From Paragonimus westermani (lineage: Eukaryota; Platyhelminthes; Trematoda; Plagiorchiida; Troglotrematidae): DNA of 64,000 nucleotides. The stretch is taken from contig QNGE01002350.1 of NCBI GenBank assembly GCA_008508345.1, positions 53,775 to 117,774 on the forward strand, written 5' to 3'. The translations under genes and the position numbers were made by a program. A model generated the notes under the pieces. That model was not told the DNA's origin and did no database searches. It worked only from the letters and a program-made list of their open reading frames with translations. Below are positions 50,401 through 60,015 of the stretch, in pieces. Within the stretch, counting starts at the first letter, position 1, and each line of letters starts with the position of its first letter.

Positions 50401-53400
50401 GTTTTTGCTTCTAGCTTGCTGAGCGGAGCGGGGGTTTCCAGCGTAAGGGTGTTGACATGTTCTTAGAAGCTGGCCCTATCAAAGTCAGAGTGGGCGGAAC
50501 TGACAGCCCGATCCTTTTGTGTGGGTTGGAAGGTATTGTACTTCCCATGACGCTTAGTTTATTCGGAAAAGATTTCCGCGTTTACAAGGGTACTGGGGAC
50601 GATTTTTCTCTTTTTTGGTTTATTCAAGCAGCTCTGAGAAGCTGCCTGTAGACATCTCGGGGTGCTTCAGATGTAGCGGTTGGGAATCACTGACGTACAC
50701 CCTCCAAGACCTCACTTCGGAATAACTTTTCCACCTTCCTACCCTATCACTGAAAACGCTTGATATTGTCAGTTTGACAAGGAGGCTTCTGCTGTGCACT
50801 TTGTTTAGAGTCCTCGTCTCCGGTAGTATACAGATGAATTATGGCTGTCGAAAGCTGTAATTCAGATGGTAAACAGATGGCGGACCATGGTGAACAAGGT
50901 GGATGAACTGTCTGGTTCGTACGGAACGCGATTCGCACCTTCAGAGTGTAAAGTGTTCCTTCAAGACTGGAGTATTCCATGTTCCACCTCCTCTATTGCA
51001 GACAATCCACTTGAGGCTGTGGACACCTTCATTTACCTAAGTAGCATTATCTCGTCAGCCTGTGATATTGCTGATGAGATGTCAACGGAGATACAAAAAA
51101 CACAAATTGCCTTCGCCCACCTGCATTATGTATGACGTCGAAAGGAAGTTCGGTTGTCATTGAACGGAGGGGCGCATAATGCTATGTACGTTCCAGGTGA
51201 GATGGCGGCTAATCGAGCTCAGTGGCGTGAATGTTGTCGTTGTTCGGCCGAGTTGTCTGTGAAGTGATTGCATTTAATGATGTGAGGCATTGAAAGCCGT
51301 AAGGAAGCTGTCTCGTTGATGACGCCTTACTCTCACTTGCAGCTCGGTTGTTTGTTTGCAGGGTGTAGGCACCTTGATGTTGAATGTTTGAATATGGACG
51401 TAGTCATTTTCAATAGTTAGGTCCCTTCCTGCCCCCTTCTTTTTTTCTTTCTCTCTTTCTATATAGGGTTTGCTGTTTCTTCATGGTTGTGTGGCGGTTA
51501 AGCATTAGTGTGAACCACTGATGTATTGCTGTCAATGATGATGATGACGTTCCAATTTGCTCCGTAGCTTGGAATCGTGACCTGTTTGCGACGGAGATGT
51601 CAACAGACTTACTGTGTTTGACCGTCGTTGTCCCCACCAATTGGCCCAAATCGGTTAGAATGTTCGCGTAGATAGTTCGGCCGTTCACCGATGCGTATTC
51701 CGGAACGTCCGGGAAGCACAGTCACTTGGTCAACTGGTCGCGGCGCACAGCCTGCGAAGGTTGGGTTACGTATTCCACATGTCAGCTGAGCGTTTGTCGT
51801 GCAGGACTTCATACACTGAGGCCACCAACAGTTAGGTGAAACCGCGCGGTGGTCAAGCAACAACGTGGTCACTAACTGTGATGACCCTGACTGCACTTTT
51901 GTGTAAAATGGGTAGGTGTCGTCTGCCTGGTTGGGGTCCTCGTGATCACTCGAATCGCTGGTTAGAAAAGCTATCCGAGACGACGGTTTGCGATAGTCAA
52001 CGGCGTACTCGTATCCATACGATTTCTAATTCTTTCACCTAGTTTTCTATCACTGTTGTCATTATTATCATTACCCTGGAACCTTCTTGGTAACGTTTCT
52101 TCTTCTAAGATAGTCTACGTCACTGTTGAAGTGAGCGTCGGTCCGAGCCGTAGTACCTTCTGATCAGCCTGATGGATGTTTCGATGATGTTAATTTTGAT
52201 GTTGGATAAAGAAATCAGCGTCAGATTGGTCAGAATTGTGCCAGGTGACTTTTGTTGATACAGTAGATAGGCGCATTATGCGCGTACCCTATTAACCATA
52301 ATCAATTCCTTGGTTGTTATCCATTAATAGAGCTGATTTATGTTCGATTGTGACGACCAACTTTCTTGGACGAGTACCCACTGTCAACCGTATCAATTCT
52401 TAATTACACGTAGGTGACCACGTTGCTCTCACCCTTTATAAGAGATCGACCCAAGACAGATGTTTTAACGCAGGAGTGTCGCGGTATTTTGGGCTGTGGA
52501 GTATGCACTGGCTGTTTGGCACATTGATTCGGAATCATCATCATCATAGACAGCAATACGTCAGTGGTTCACACTAATGCTTAGCTGCCACAGAATCGTT
52601 CACACCTAACCGTCGAACTCAAATCCAACTTTGACAGGAGCTGTCGAGCTCGTTGACAGGAGCAGCACGAATTCGGGTATCCGGGCGTTCTGTCACAAGT
52701 GACATACTTGCGACTAAAGTGTGGACTAACGTGACTTCCAACCATGCCGTCGCCGTTGTCAAACTGCTTCGTTTTAATAGTTTGGCTCGTTCAATCAATA
52801 TAAAAAATAGGCGTCGTAAATATTGCCATCCGGTTTTTTCTTATTTACTGTTACGAACCTCGTTGCGGATTTTTCAGTCCTGTATGGTCGAATGCAAAGA
52901 GCGACACTGTGTGCGGTTGTTCTTGCATTATTTTTCTATGGATTGATTGGTTTCGTAAAAACGTGGTACACCGTGTATCTGCTTGGCTTGACAGCCCTTT
53001 TGTTCTCTCCTCCCTACTGCATTTATATCGTGTAGCAATCGCTATACTGGTAATTGTTAGCAGTTGTTTTTTATCACCACCTCCACTGTATGTCCTTATT
53101 TACCCGGTGCTGTTTCGGAACTGAGAATGAGTTAGCAGTGGCTCAGTGGTGTCGACATCTGACTGTAATTCGCACGGTCGAGGGCCCACTATCCGGTTGC
53201 CTTCGTGGGTTCTACCTAGTTTTGAGCAGCCCATCCGTATTCAATCAAAATATAACCACGTGCATCATGGTAGCATGCGCTGTGTTCTGTAAAGGCCAGC
53301 AACTCTACTTCTTTTTTTATATTCACCCGCCGTTTTTGTGCTTTTTTTCTTAAAATTACGCAACTACTGAGTAGGAATTTGGTAGTTAGCTCGTGCAGTG

Positions 53401-54053
53401 CTGTGTAGCTGTGCGCTGCTTGATCTTAGTGACTTCATTCGGTCACAAACGACAACGGGTATTCGCATCAACTTCCGCTAACTTGCTTTTGAACTTCGAC
53501 GCAGTTGTTAGGATTACGACAAACCTTACCTCAAAAACACGATTCCAACGTCGTATGTGAACTGCCTGAAATGAAGTACATACGGATTTAAGTACGGCTC
53601 TTGGCGCTTCCACCGTCATTAATATAACGTTTTCGGTATTTCTGACATATTTACAGCACATTTTGGATCGGATGCTGAACAGCCGTGCTCTCTGCACACC
53701 GTTTTTCATTTGTCTTGTGTTACTTATATGGTGGGGTAACCAAGGAAGTGTTTGTTGCGTCATCTCTCATAGAGCCTCATTGGCCTTAAGTAGTTGCTTT
53801 TGGGCAGTCTATGATGAGTTATTGATGGCCGTTTCTAATGTTACTTCCTTCTATATCGGCGTTACTCATTATGTTTCCATTTTCAACGGTAAGGCTATTC
53901 TGATTTCGATGTCCCATCCTATTTTCAGCGTTCAGCTGGTTCTCGGCCACGGAATATGGGATTGCCATGGCCAACATGGGATTCCACATGACAGGCGCTT
54001 ACGACTTTCAAGATTTTGCGCTGATTACTGCGATTCACAAACCTTCTGATTAA
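47500..54053 (+). CDS. PGAP2: PGAP2 / FRAG1-family GPI-anchor remodelling protein, five exons
   Basis: Exons: 47500-47679, 47712-47970, 47999-48117, 48153-48261 and 53929-54053. They sum to 792 bases, 263 codons plus stop, close to the 254 residues of human PGAP2. All junctions are GT-AG and phases agree. Conserved blocks follow the family order: IPLRTVVIVGTSLPF, CGVSNFVPSISAV, PQLYFWRYAIGFHSAPRLL, HERMFIVFLFASSLYML, LKRTFFLLTMFFISVLIYHF, ATEYGIAMANMGFHMTGAYD. The protein is hydrophobic throughout, as expected for a multipass Golgi membrane protein. In known organisms PGAP2 acts with PGAP3 in fatty-acid remodelling of GPI anchors. The ATG at 47500 is chosen because an in-frame stop lies 39 bases upstream and the family N-terminus is short. 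Introns 1-3 are 32, 28 and 35 bp. No disruption is seen. Expression is not tested. Confidence 0.9.
48883..49040 (+). repeat. Intronic repeat family, copy 1
   Basis: Begins with CATCATCATGGACAGCAATA and runs to ACATCAAGG. It matches the reverse complement of 51372-51533 at about 90% by eye, with small indels. The first 60 bases recur at 52540-52605. The class is unknown; it may be the tail of a non-autonomous element. Confidence 0.75.
50040..50235 (-). pseudogene. LINE reverse-transcriptase fragment
   Basis: On the minus strand a short frame reads SASYRSISLLSIVAKIL, then HLVRN, a stop, and LLSTMQHGLGGRHPCQT. This corresponds to the conserved NYRPISLLSxxxKxxE and QHGFRxxRS blocks of non-LTR reverse transcriptases. 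Flanking frames are broken, no catalytic box is visible and the fragment is about 60 codons. Confidence 0.6.
50838..51185 (+). pseudogene. RTE-like LINE reverse-transcriptase C-terminal relic
   Basis: The frame MVNKVDELSGSYGTRFAPSE, with CKVFLQDW following, matches the region after the RT active site of flatworm RTE-like elements. It continues with LEAVDTFIYLSSIISS (usually FVYLGSCIS) and, after one stop, RRKEVRLSLNGG (usually LWRRRDVRLSLKGR). The catalytic box should lie just upstream but is not present. It is truncated on both sides. Confidence 0.75.
51372..51540 (-). repeat. Intronic repeat family, copy 2 (inverted)
   Basis: Inverted partner of 48883-49040. In the PGAP2 pre-mRNA the two could pair into a stem of about 160 bp around a 2.3-kb loop. 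A polypyrimidine stretch (51421-51460) replaces the purine-rich part of copy 1. Confidence 0.75.
52540..52605 (+). repeat. Intronic repeat family, copy 3 (partial)
   Basis: The ATCATCATCATAGACAGCAA start and GTGGTTCACACTAATGCTTA block match copy 1 in direct orientation. Similarity ends after about 65 bases. Confidence 0.65.
52823..53035 (+). CDS. Membrane-type open frame inside PGAP2 intron 4
   Basis: The frame follows a good acceptor-like GATTTTTCAG at about 52880. From there it encodes about 50 residues with two hydrophobic spans (TLCAVVLALFFYGLIGF and VYLLGLTALLFSPPYCIYIV) before a stop. The pattern is protein-like, but I cannot place it in a family. It could be an alternative PGAP2 exon, part of a nested gene, or chance in T-rich DNA. 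There is no matching downstream donor. Confidence 0.2.
   Translation: MPSGFFLFTVTNLVADFSVLYGRMQRATLCAVVLALFFYGLIGFVKTWYTVYLLGLTALLFSPPYCIYIV
53125..53200 (+). repeat. Possible tRNA-derived SINE
   Basis: AGCAGTGGCTCAGTGGT resembles a pol III A box. About 35 bases downstream CGCACGGTCGAGGG sits where the B box should be, but the core is eroded. The organisation resembles tRNA-derived SINEs of helminths. No tail or target-site duplication was identified. Confidence 0.4.
53929..54053 (+). CDS. PGAP2: PGAP2 terminal exon
   Basis: The exon starts after TTTTCAG in phase 1 and ends with TAA at 54051-54053. It encodes FSWFSATEYGIAMANMGFHM followed by TGAYDFQDFALIT. These align without gaps to the last transmembrane segment and tail of human PGAP2. 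Spacing from the Cys in exon 4 to the conserved Glu is identical (12 residues), which confirms the 5.67-kb intron. Confidence 0.88.
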
Positions 54054-57000
54054 ATCTTTTGATACGCTTTAGTGGGCGTTTCACGACTGGCACTAGTATT
54101 TTTCGCTTTGACGGTTTACCTTTTAATTGGGGTCCAGTGTTTATCTGGACAGTCTTTATTTGCTTTTTGCTGCTGCCGATGTGTGCTCTGCTATATGAAT
54201 TTTATACTGTTCTCTCTCCAAAAAGATTTTCAAAGCGTGTTTTGTCAACATGCATTTTTGAGTTGTCAGACACTTCGAATTTCGTTCTGTGCTTTGGATC
54301 CTTGACTGACACTTTTCTACATTCCGCACACCGATCTTTTTTTACTTATTTATAGACTGTTTTGTAACTTTGAAATGACGCCGAGAACAACGGTACGAAT
54401 CCTGTTGACATAATTTTTGACTTTATTCTTGCGTTGTTCGTGTACCATACTCACACCCAGTTTATATGTTCATCGTTTTCCGGGAGCCGGTAACCCGGAT
54501 CTGTGACAGTTAACACCTTTTGTGCCTTTTTAAGCCCAGAGCAATATTCTTTGAACATCATAAGCCCCGTTTGTCGTGTACCGTTCACTACATGACTTAC
54601 TTTCCTTTCTCCAGCAATCTCCGCTTTGCACATCTTTTCAGTTGCAGTTAGCGATGTTATCAATATACGGCGTTACAGAATGCTATTCGAATATTCAATC
54701 ACAAATAAACCTTGTCAATTCATCGTGTTCTCTGGGCGCGTCTGTGTATTGAATTCCATTCCAACTGGTTCCTCCCTATTTTTGATTTGTTTATTTTCAG
54801 CTCTACTGAATGAAAAACCAACGGTATGAAAAAAAACTTGCTATTGAGAAGTGAGTTCAAATCCACTCTGTTGTTTACGGTTGTATGGGGCGACTTTTTT
54901 GTCCTGGCTCTCACTGTCGATCTCGATGCACATGTATGTTATCTGTGTTAGCGGCAAGCCACTGACGTGTTGACGAGGAGGTGAGATGTGTAGCACGTGT
55001 ACGCACGGTTCTGGTGACTGTGCTCTCGACGGTCGACCATTGGTGCCTCCGAAGTGTTAGTTCATTTGAGTTGGGCGAGCTAATATTGAGTTTGAATACG
55101 TGCTTCCACATAGGGGAAGAATGAATATTTATCACACTGTTTTAAGCTCCGCGGATCGATTGTTTCGTTGTACTTGAAATGATAAATTTTACATCAGACG
55201 GTAGGTTTTTGGCCGCTCGAATTACTGCTTGAAAACACTGTCCCAGATGATGAATCGTGACAACCCGTAGTGCGCCTGCATTGAGTACGTTTCCGGCTTT
55301 TCTGTTTGACTTTGCGTCATCAACCTTTCGTTATTTTTTTCCTATATTAGAATTTTCCACGTTGCTCTACCGGTTTGTGTCACAGTACTCTCTTATCAGG
55401 CTCATAGCCATTATGAACGAACCAATGGGTGGGAAGTTATATCATTACGTAAAATAAAAGACGCCACTGCTCTTGCTCAATCCGTGCAAAAAGGCTCATA
55501 TGATAGGAGCTACTTATCGGTAAGGCTGCAGAATTAAGCATATTTTATTACTGTCTGTGAGTCAACCATCATTATATCGTCCCTTGTGCGCCTCCTTGAA
55601 GGATTGCAACCATTCCGGATGCTGGACACACCCTCGCGCCAAGTAAGGTCGTTAACAGTCATGTCTGCCGAAAACCATTCTAAGCTGACTGCAAGTGTGA
55701 TTATCCTTCCATAAAGAAGGAAGCCGCTATTCCATTAAGTTGTCCGTTTAGTATTTTCTGCATGGGCTATGCTCCGGGGATCAGCCGTTGATTCTTAAGC
55801 CCTTCGGGTATCTCAACAACGCAACTTTTTACTCCTAGCCAGTAATTACCCCTCGAGATGTTTGGTTCCTGGATTTTTGGACTTCCATCGATGAACATCT
55901 GTTGAGTCAGCGATCTGGTCTCAACTTCAAGCACTGTTCTCTGATAGATGAATCTCTGCTGCGGGCTTCAAATACGCGTTGTTTGGGGACATCACTAGTA
56001 GATAGGAGGTATCAACTTTCTTCAGTAACACCCGAGCACACGCACTCTGTATACCTCATTTTCACTGTTATCAGCTCTGTGGTTCTTCAGGTATTTCTTG
56101 AGCATTCTATTTTATAATCAAACCGACACCAACGTTTCATCTGTATCCCTCTATTCAATTAAAAAACTTATGCACATCTCATTGCAAACTACACGGATTG
56201 AGGCCTTTATTATTTTTAAGACTTTAATTTGAAGTGCTTTAGATCAGTATATTAAACAAAAGCCGTTTTATACTCATAAGAACACTTCAAGTCGAAGTGG
56301 AACTTGAAGCGCCAAAGTAAAGTGTGTTTCATTTTTCGTTCATTTGACACATGTGCATTACTATCCAAACGTCTACCGAATGTGGTCGATACATCGGTCA
56401 CTTAGCAGTTTCAAGTGGTGTTTCTTTACGGATAACTGGTTTTACGCCGCTCGTCGCATTCCACGGTGCAACATTTTGGTGTTCAGTGGGAGGGTGCGCC
56501 TCGGTTATTGGAACGATCTAACTCAATAGTGCTTCCTTTCATTGTTGCTGCTGCTAAATGGTTGATGGAAATTTTACCCAGCTAACCCTCGAGAGAGAGA
56601 GAGTGGCGTATGAAGTGTGACATCGGAAGATGATAGCCAGACTTCATTTATACGAGAGCAGTCGTTCATTCGGATATCCGAGTGCTCAAGGGGATTTCTT
56701 GGCCAATTGTGTATCACGAAACCTGACGATTACTGTCGACAGAGGAACAGCTGTTGCGATCATTCGAATGGAGGGCGCTACTGTTTACTGAGGAAATAGA
56801 CTTAATTTTGATCGGCCTAATGGGTGAATGCACTGCTGGCATGATTTCAAAAAGGGGCCTAATGCTGCATAATTGGTCTCCATTTGCGCGTGTTCCATGC
56901 TCTGAAGTACCTTCAATTTTAACGATGAATGCAAATTGTCCTGTCCAGAAGAACAATGTGCGCGGCCACATATAGCTATACGCCGTCAGTCGCCGTTCTC

Positions 57001-57764
57001 TAGTCCACTGCATACGAGCACTAAACGTTTCGGCAGGACAACTATTCAACACGTGTCGCTAAAGTACCAAAAGTGTGACACGCTGCTAAACCCTGATTTG
57101 TGGCTGTTTGGGATTTATTGGTTTGATAAGTATGCAGAAAACGGATGTGCTTATGTGCAGAAGTTGGAACTGGTGTGCTACGTTCAAGAGTCTATTGGAT
57201 TTTAGTTTCATACTCGCGCCTGCAGTTTCTGTCAACTGGCATGCGTGGGCGATGCTCTGTAGTTATCCGAGAAAGCTGAAGGCCACATTCCATTTTGGAT
57301 TTGTGTCGGTGTGGTTATGAGACGACAGTTCTGACCGATTTCATCGACTTGACTTCTCTAACCTGTTGATAAGTTGCACGTACTTGCAGCTACGTTTATG
57401 TGTCTATACATGTTCGTGCAATGTTTGTCTTATCTGCATAAATTGGCCACACATACATAGTATCTGGTATCTGAATAATTATGAGACGTAGTGCACCACG
57501 GGCAATACAATACGGATCGAATTTTGAAGAACCTTATTTGATTTTTTATCTGCCTTTGCAAGATTTGTAGTTGTTACGCTCCGCTACGTCACATACGTGC
57601 CGGTTAACATCTGTTTGCTCAAGAGTAACTGTCTTTTCCAGATAAATATTTCTGGATTTCGCTTCCATGTGTTCTATACATTCACGCATTTTCAGACTTT
57701 AACCTCACTCTTGGTTATTATGACTCGGGCTATCGATGGTCCGGATAACAATACACAAAATGGG
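54054..57764. other. PGAP2 3' flank; no further gene recognised
   Basis: An AATAAA at 54704-54709 could be a PGAP2 polyadenylation signal 650 bases after the stop; the assignment is tentative. Beyond it, frames up to 112 codons occur on both strands with no recognisable family. A short GA run lies near 56590. Confidence 0.4.
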
Positions 57765-57953
57765 TAAACAGACTGGGAATAACACAACGTTTCGAGCAAG
57801 TTGTAACACTCTACGTTTCAACCACCTCGGGTGGTCTTCCTCAGGAGTGTTGTACACATTGTTGTACACACTCCCGAGGAATGCCACCCGAAGTGGTTGA
57901 AATGTAGAGTATTACAACTAGCTCGAAACGTTGTGTTATTCCCAATCTGTTTA
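57765..57953. repeat. Foldback element: ~95-bp arms, almost no loop
   Basis: The left arm starts TAAACAGACTGGGAATAACA. The right arm ends with its reverse complement, apart from one or two changes. Pairing continues through CGTTTCGAGC, CTCTACGTTTCAACCAC and GGGTGG to a centre near 57859. Arms are roughly 85-90% identical by eye and the loop is under 10 bases. It has the form of a foldback or MITE-like element, or two inverted copies of one short repeat. Confidence 0.85.
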
Positions 57954-58848
57954 TCAATAACATGTTAAGCACGAAGTCCAAACTATTCAACTTTATTCGT
58001 ACTACGTTTGGTGCGGATATCTTACAACTGATTAATAATTGAAACACAAAATGGGTGTTTAGCGAATGGGTACAAGTGTTTGAAGAGGAAGATACAAACG
58101 ATGAGTATTCATGAAGAAGACTAAGGAGGGTTAGCCACCTTACGGTTACAGGGTTGCGATTGACTACGGAACTACCGTGCTTGAAAGCGGCTGTAATCAA
58201 TAGTGTGAGTTGCATCAGACCCTACCAGCACCCACCAACCTTGCTGAGGATCATCGTTTGACTACGTTTACCTTCCAACCAACAGCACCTGTACTAGTCA
58301 GTGTGCAATGCTGCGGAATACCACATTAATATGCGGAGTACATGACGTAATTAGCATAGATTGGATTTCTATTTCTCCGGTTATCGATCGCGGTTTTTCA
58401 CATTTCCGAACCATTCATTGGTGGTCTGTCGCGTTGCCCGTAATTTCAGGTCGTTCTGTACAGGCTAACTGAATTAGACAGCTGTGGCCAAACACCGAGA
58501 ACCAATATGCGATTTTCACACAAATGGTCTAAGTCCCTGATCTGTGTGGGAAAACGTACACACTGTAAACCCTGCTTTCGATTGACAATCGAATGTCACT
58601 GTAACGTCATAAGTGACGAAGGTGGGTGAAACTGTTACATTACCGGAACCGTCAACATCATGGATGGTATATATACAAGACTGCTACTGCTGTGTTTGTC
58701 ATGTGTTCTGGCACCTTTGTTAAATACAGACGAAAATGACTGTTAATGCCAGCAGTCGGAAAATGCCTTATTCTTCCACGTGATTAGCTCACATAACCAT
58801 CTCTCGACAGCATTTCAGAAGCGAGTCAGAGAGAGGGAGGGCCTTAAC
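57954..58848. other. No recognisable gene
   Basis: Follows the foldback. It holds a 124-codon minus frame (57841-58215) that partly lies in the hairpin and matches nothing I know. Confidence 0.4.
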
Positions 58849-59414
58849 CTATAGTTTCATTGTGTTTTGATGACTTAAACCCGAAACCTCTGTAAGTCTT
58901 TCTAATTCCTTATCACCGTGCCTACCATTTCCGTCGCCCACAACTGAATAAGCTGTCTCAGGCCCGTTGGATGGTTCATCGAAACACTCAACCCATCTGT
59001 CAAGCCACCGCTTCGGGCTGTAAATTCGTGAACCACCTTTTTCTCGTATAGTCTCTCTACTAAAGTGCAGACGGATAGTGCAACCGTAAACCATGAAAAA
59101 ATACCTGGCTGCTCCTTGATCAGAGTGCTGTTTCCATCTCCGTCTTTTTCAGCCATGCAAAGGTTAGGGACCTTACCCAGACTAAATTTGCAATCAGTCG
59201 ATGCTTGTTCTTTTGCAGTAGGCCTTCTCATAAGAGATGCTTGCAGCCGTCGAAACTTCTGCCCATTGCTCTCTTGTGTTACATCGCTATTATGACCTGG
59301 ACAGCATGTTCGATAAATGTTTCGTACACCGCCGTCATTTAATTTCCAAATGAATACGTTTCCGAGCGGACGGTGCGATAAGGCGGACACGAACAACGCC
59401 ATTGTCTGAGTCAA
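58849..59414 (-). pseudogene. RTE-like LINE linker relic 1
   Basis: Two overlapping minus frames show a decayed endonuclease-RT linker. The clearest block is TIREKGGSRIYSPKRWLDRW followed by VECFDE. It matches the pattern (S)ETIRExDGxxIxSxxRRLDRWAEHF of flatworm RTE-type elements. The RT domain itself is not found further 3'. The 170-codon frame across it mixes frames and is not a gene. Confidence 0.55.
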
Positions 59415-59444
59415 GGCGGCTACTCCATTCCGGGCGTCAGTTCT

Positions 59445-60015
59445 CTACGAATTAGAGCCATTGATAGATAATGACGACTCAGTCATCTTGCATCCATGGT
59501 TGGGTTGCACAAAGTGGTATCTGTGTAACCATTCGTCGTCCTTGAGAAATGTAGCGTTTGGTATGATGTGCGCATACTTGTAACAGATGATCACCATTGT
59601 CACTGTTTCGCCCCCAGATACCGAGCGCACCACGAAGCTGCTTCTTTTCTGGAGTTGAGCGATCAAGATGATCTCAGGTGAGACTTCCTTTTCCGAAAGC
59701 GGGGAAACTTCAGCTGAGCACATGGAGCACCCGAACACGTAATCAACCTCACAGTTGGACTGCTGTTGAAAATGCTCAGCCCATCGTCGTAAGCTTCGCT
59801 GTGGGTTATGGATAGGCTCACCATTTGCGTCACAGATCACCTCGCTCCTGCTACTAGTTGCTAGGACGAGATGGAAAGAATTTCGAGAGTTCTAGGTGGC
59901 AGCGGCACATGGTGTCCATCAGGCCTCGCGATCTTCCCCTAGTTGTTTCCGGAGTTCCAGGCGATTAGTTTTGATTACCAACTTATGGCTGCTGCTAGGC
60001 TGAACATTCTGGCGA
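59445..60015 (-). pseudogene. RTE-like LINE linker relic 2
   Basis: On the minus strand, from about 60010, one frame reads RLELRKQLGEDREA, a stop where the family has Trp, WTPCAAAT, a stop, NSRNSFHLV and then EVICDANGEPIHNPQRSLRR followed by WAEHFQQQ. This is the conserved linker between endonuclease and RT of RTE-type elements (pattern LxxDREAWW, then ICDxxGxPIHN, then RWAEHF). The frame continues to 59445 without recognisable RT motifs. It lies directly upstream of relic 1 in the same orientation, so two elements or a duplicated linker are involved. Confidence 0.75.

Larger units (their letters stand above)
48262..53928 (+). other. PGAP2 intron 4 (5.67 kb), rich in repeats
   Basis: It begins GTAAGT after the first base of a codon and ends TTTTCAG before the last exon, matching phase. 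It is over 150 times longer than introns 1-3. It carries LINE fragments on both strands, a repeat family in three positions, a SINE-like sequence and an unexplained membrane-type frame. About 49100-50030 and 51550-52530 contain nothing I recognise. Confidence 0.85.

Noticed and set aside
53775..53910. Alternative last exon of PGAP2 in another frame (segment with YDELLMAVSNV)
   Set aside because: It fits phase and loosely resembles the family, but the segment from 53929 in the correct phase matches PGAP2 far better and without gaps.
58902..59414. 170-codon minus-strand gene
   Set aside because: The recognisable LINE linker block lies in a neighbouring frame, so this frame is a shadow over a decayed element.
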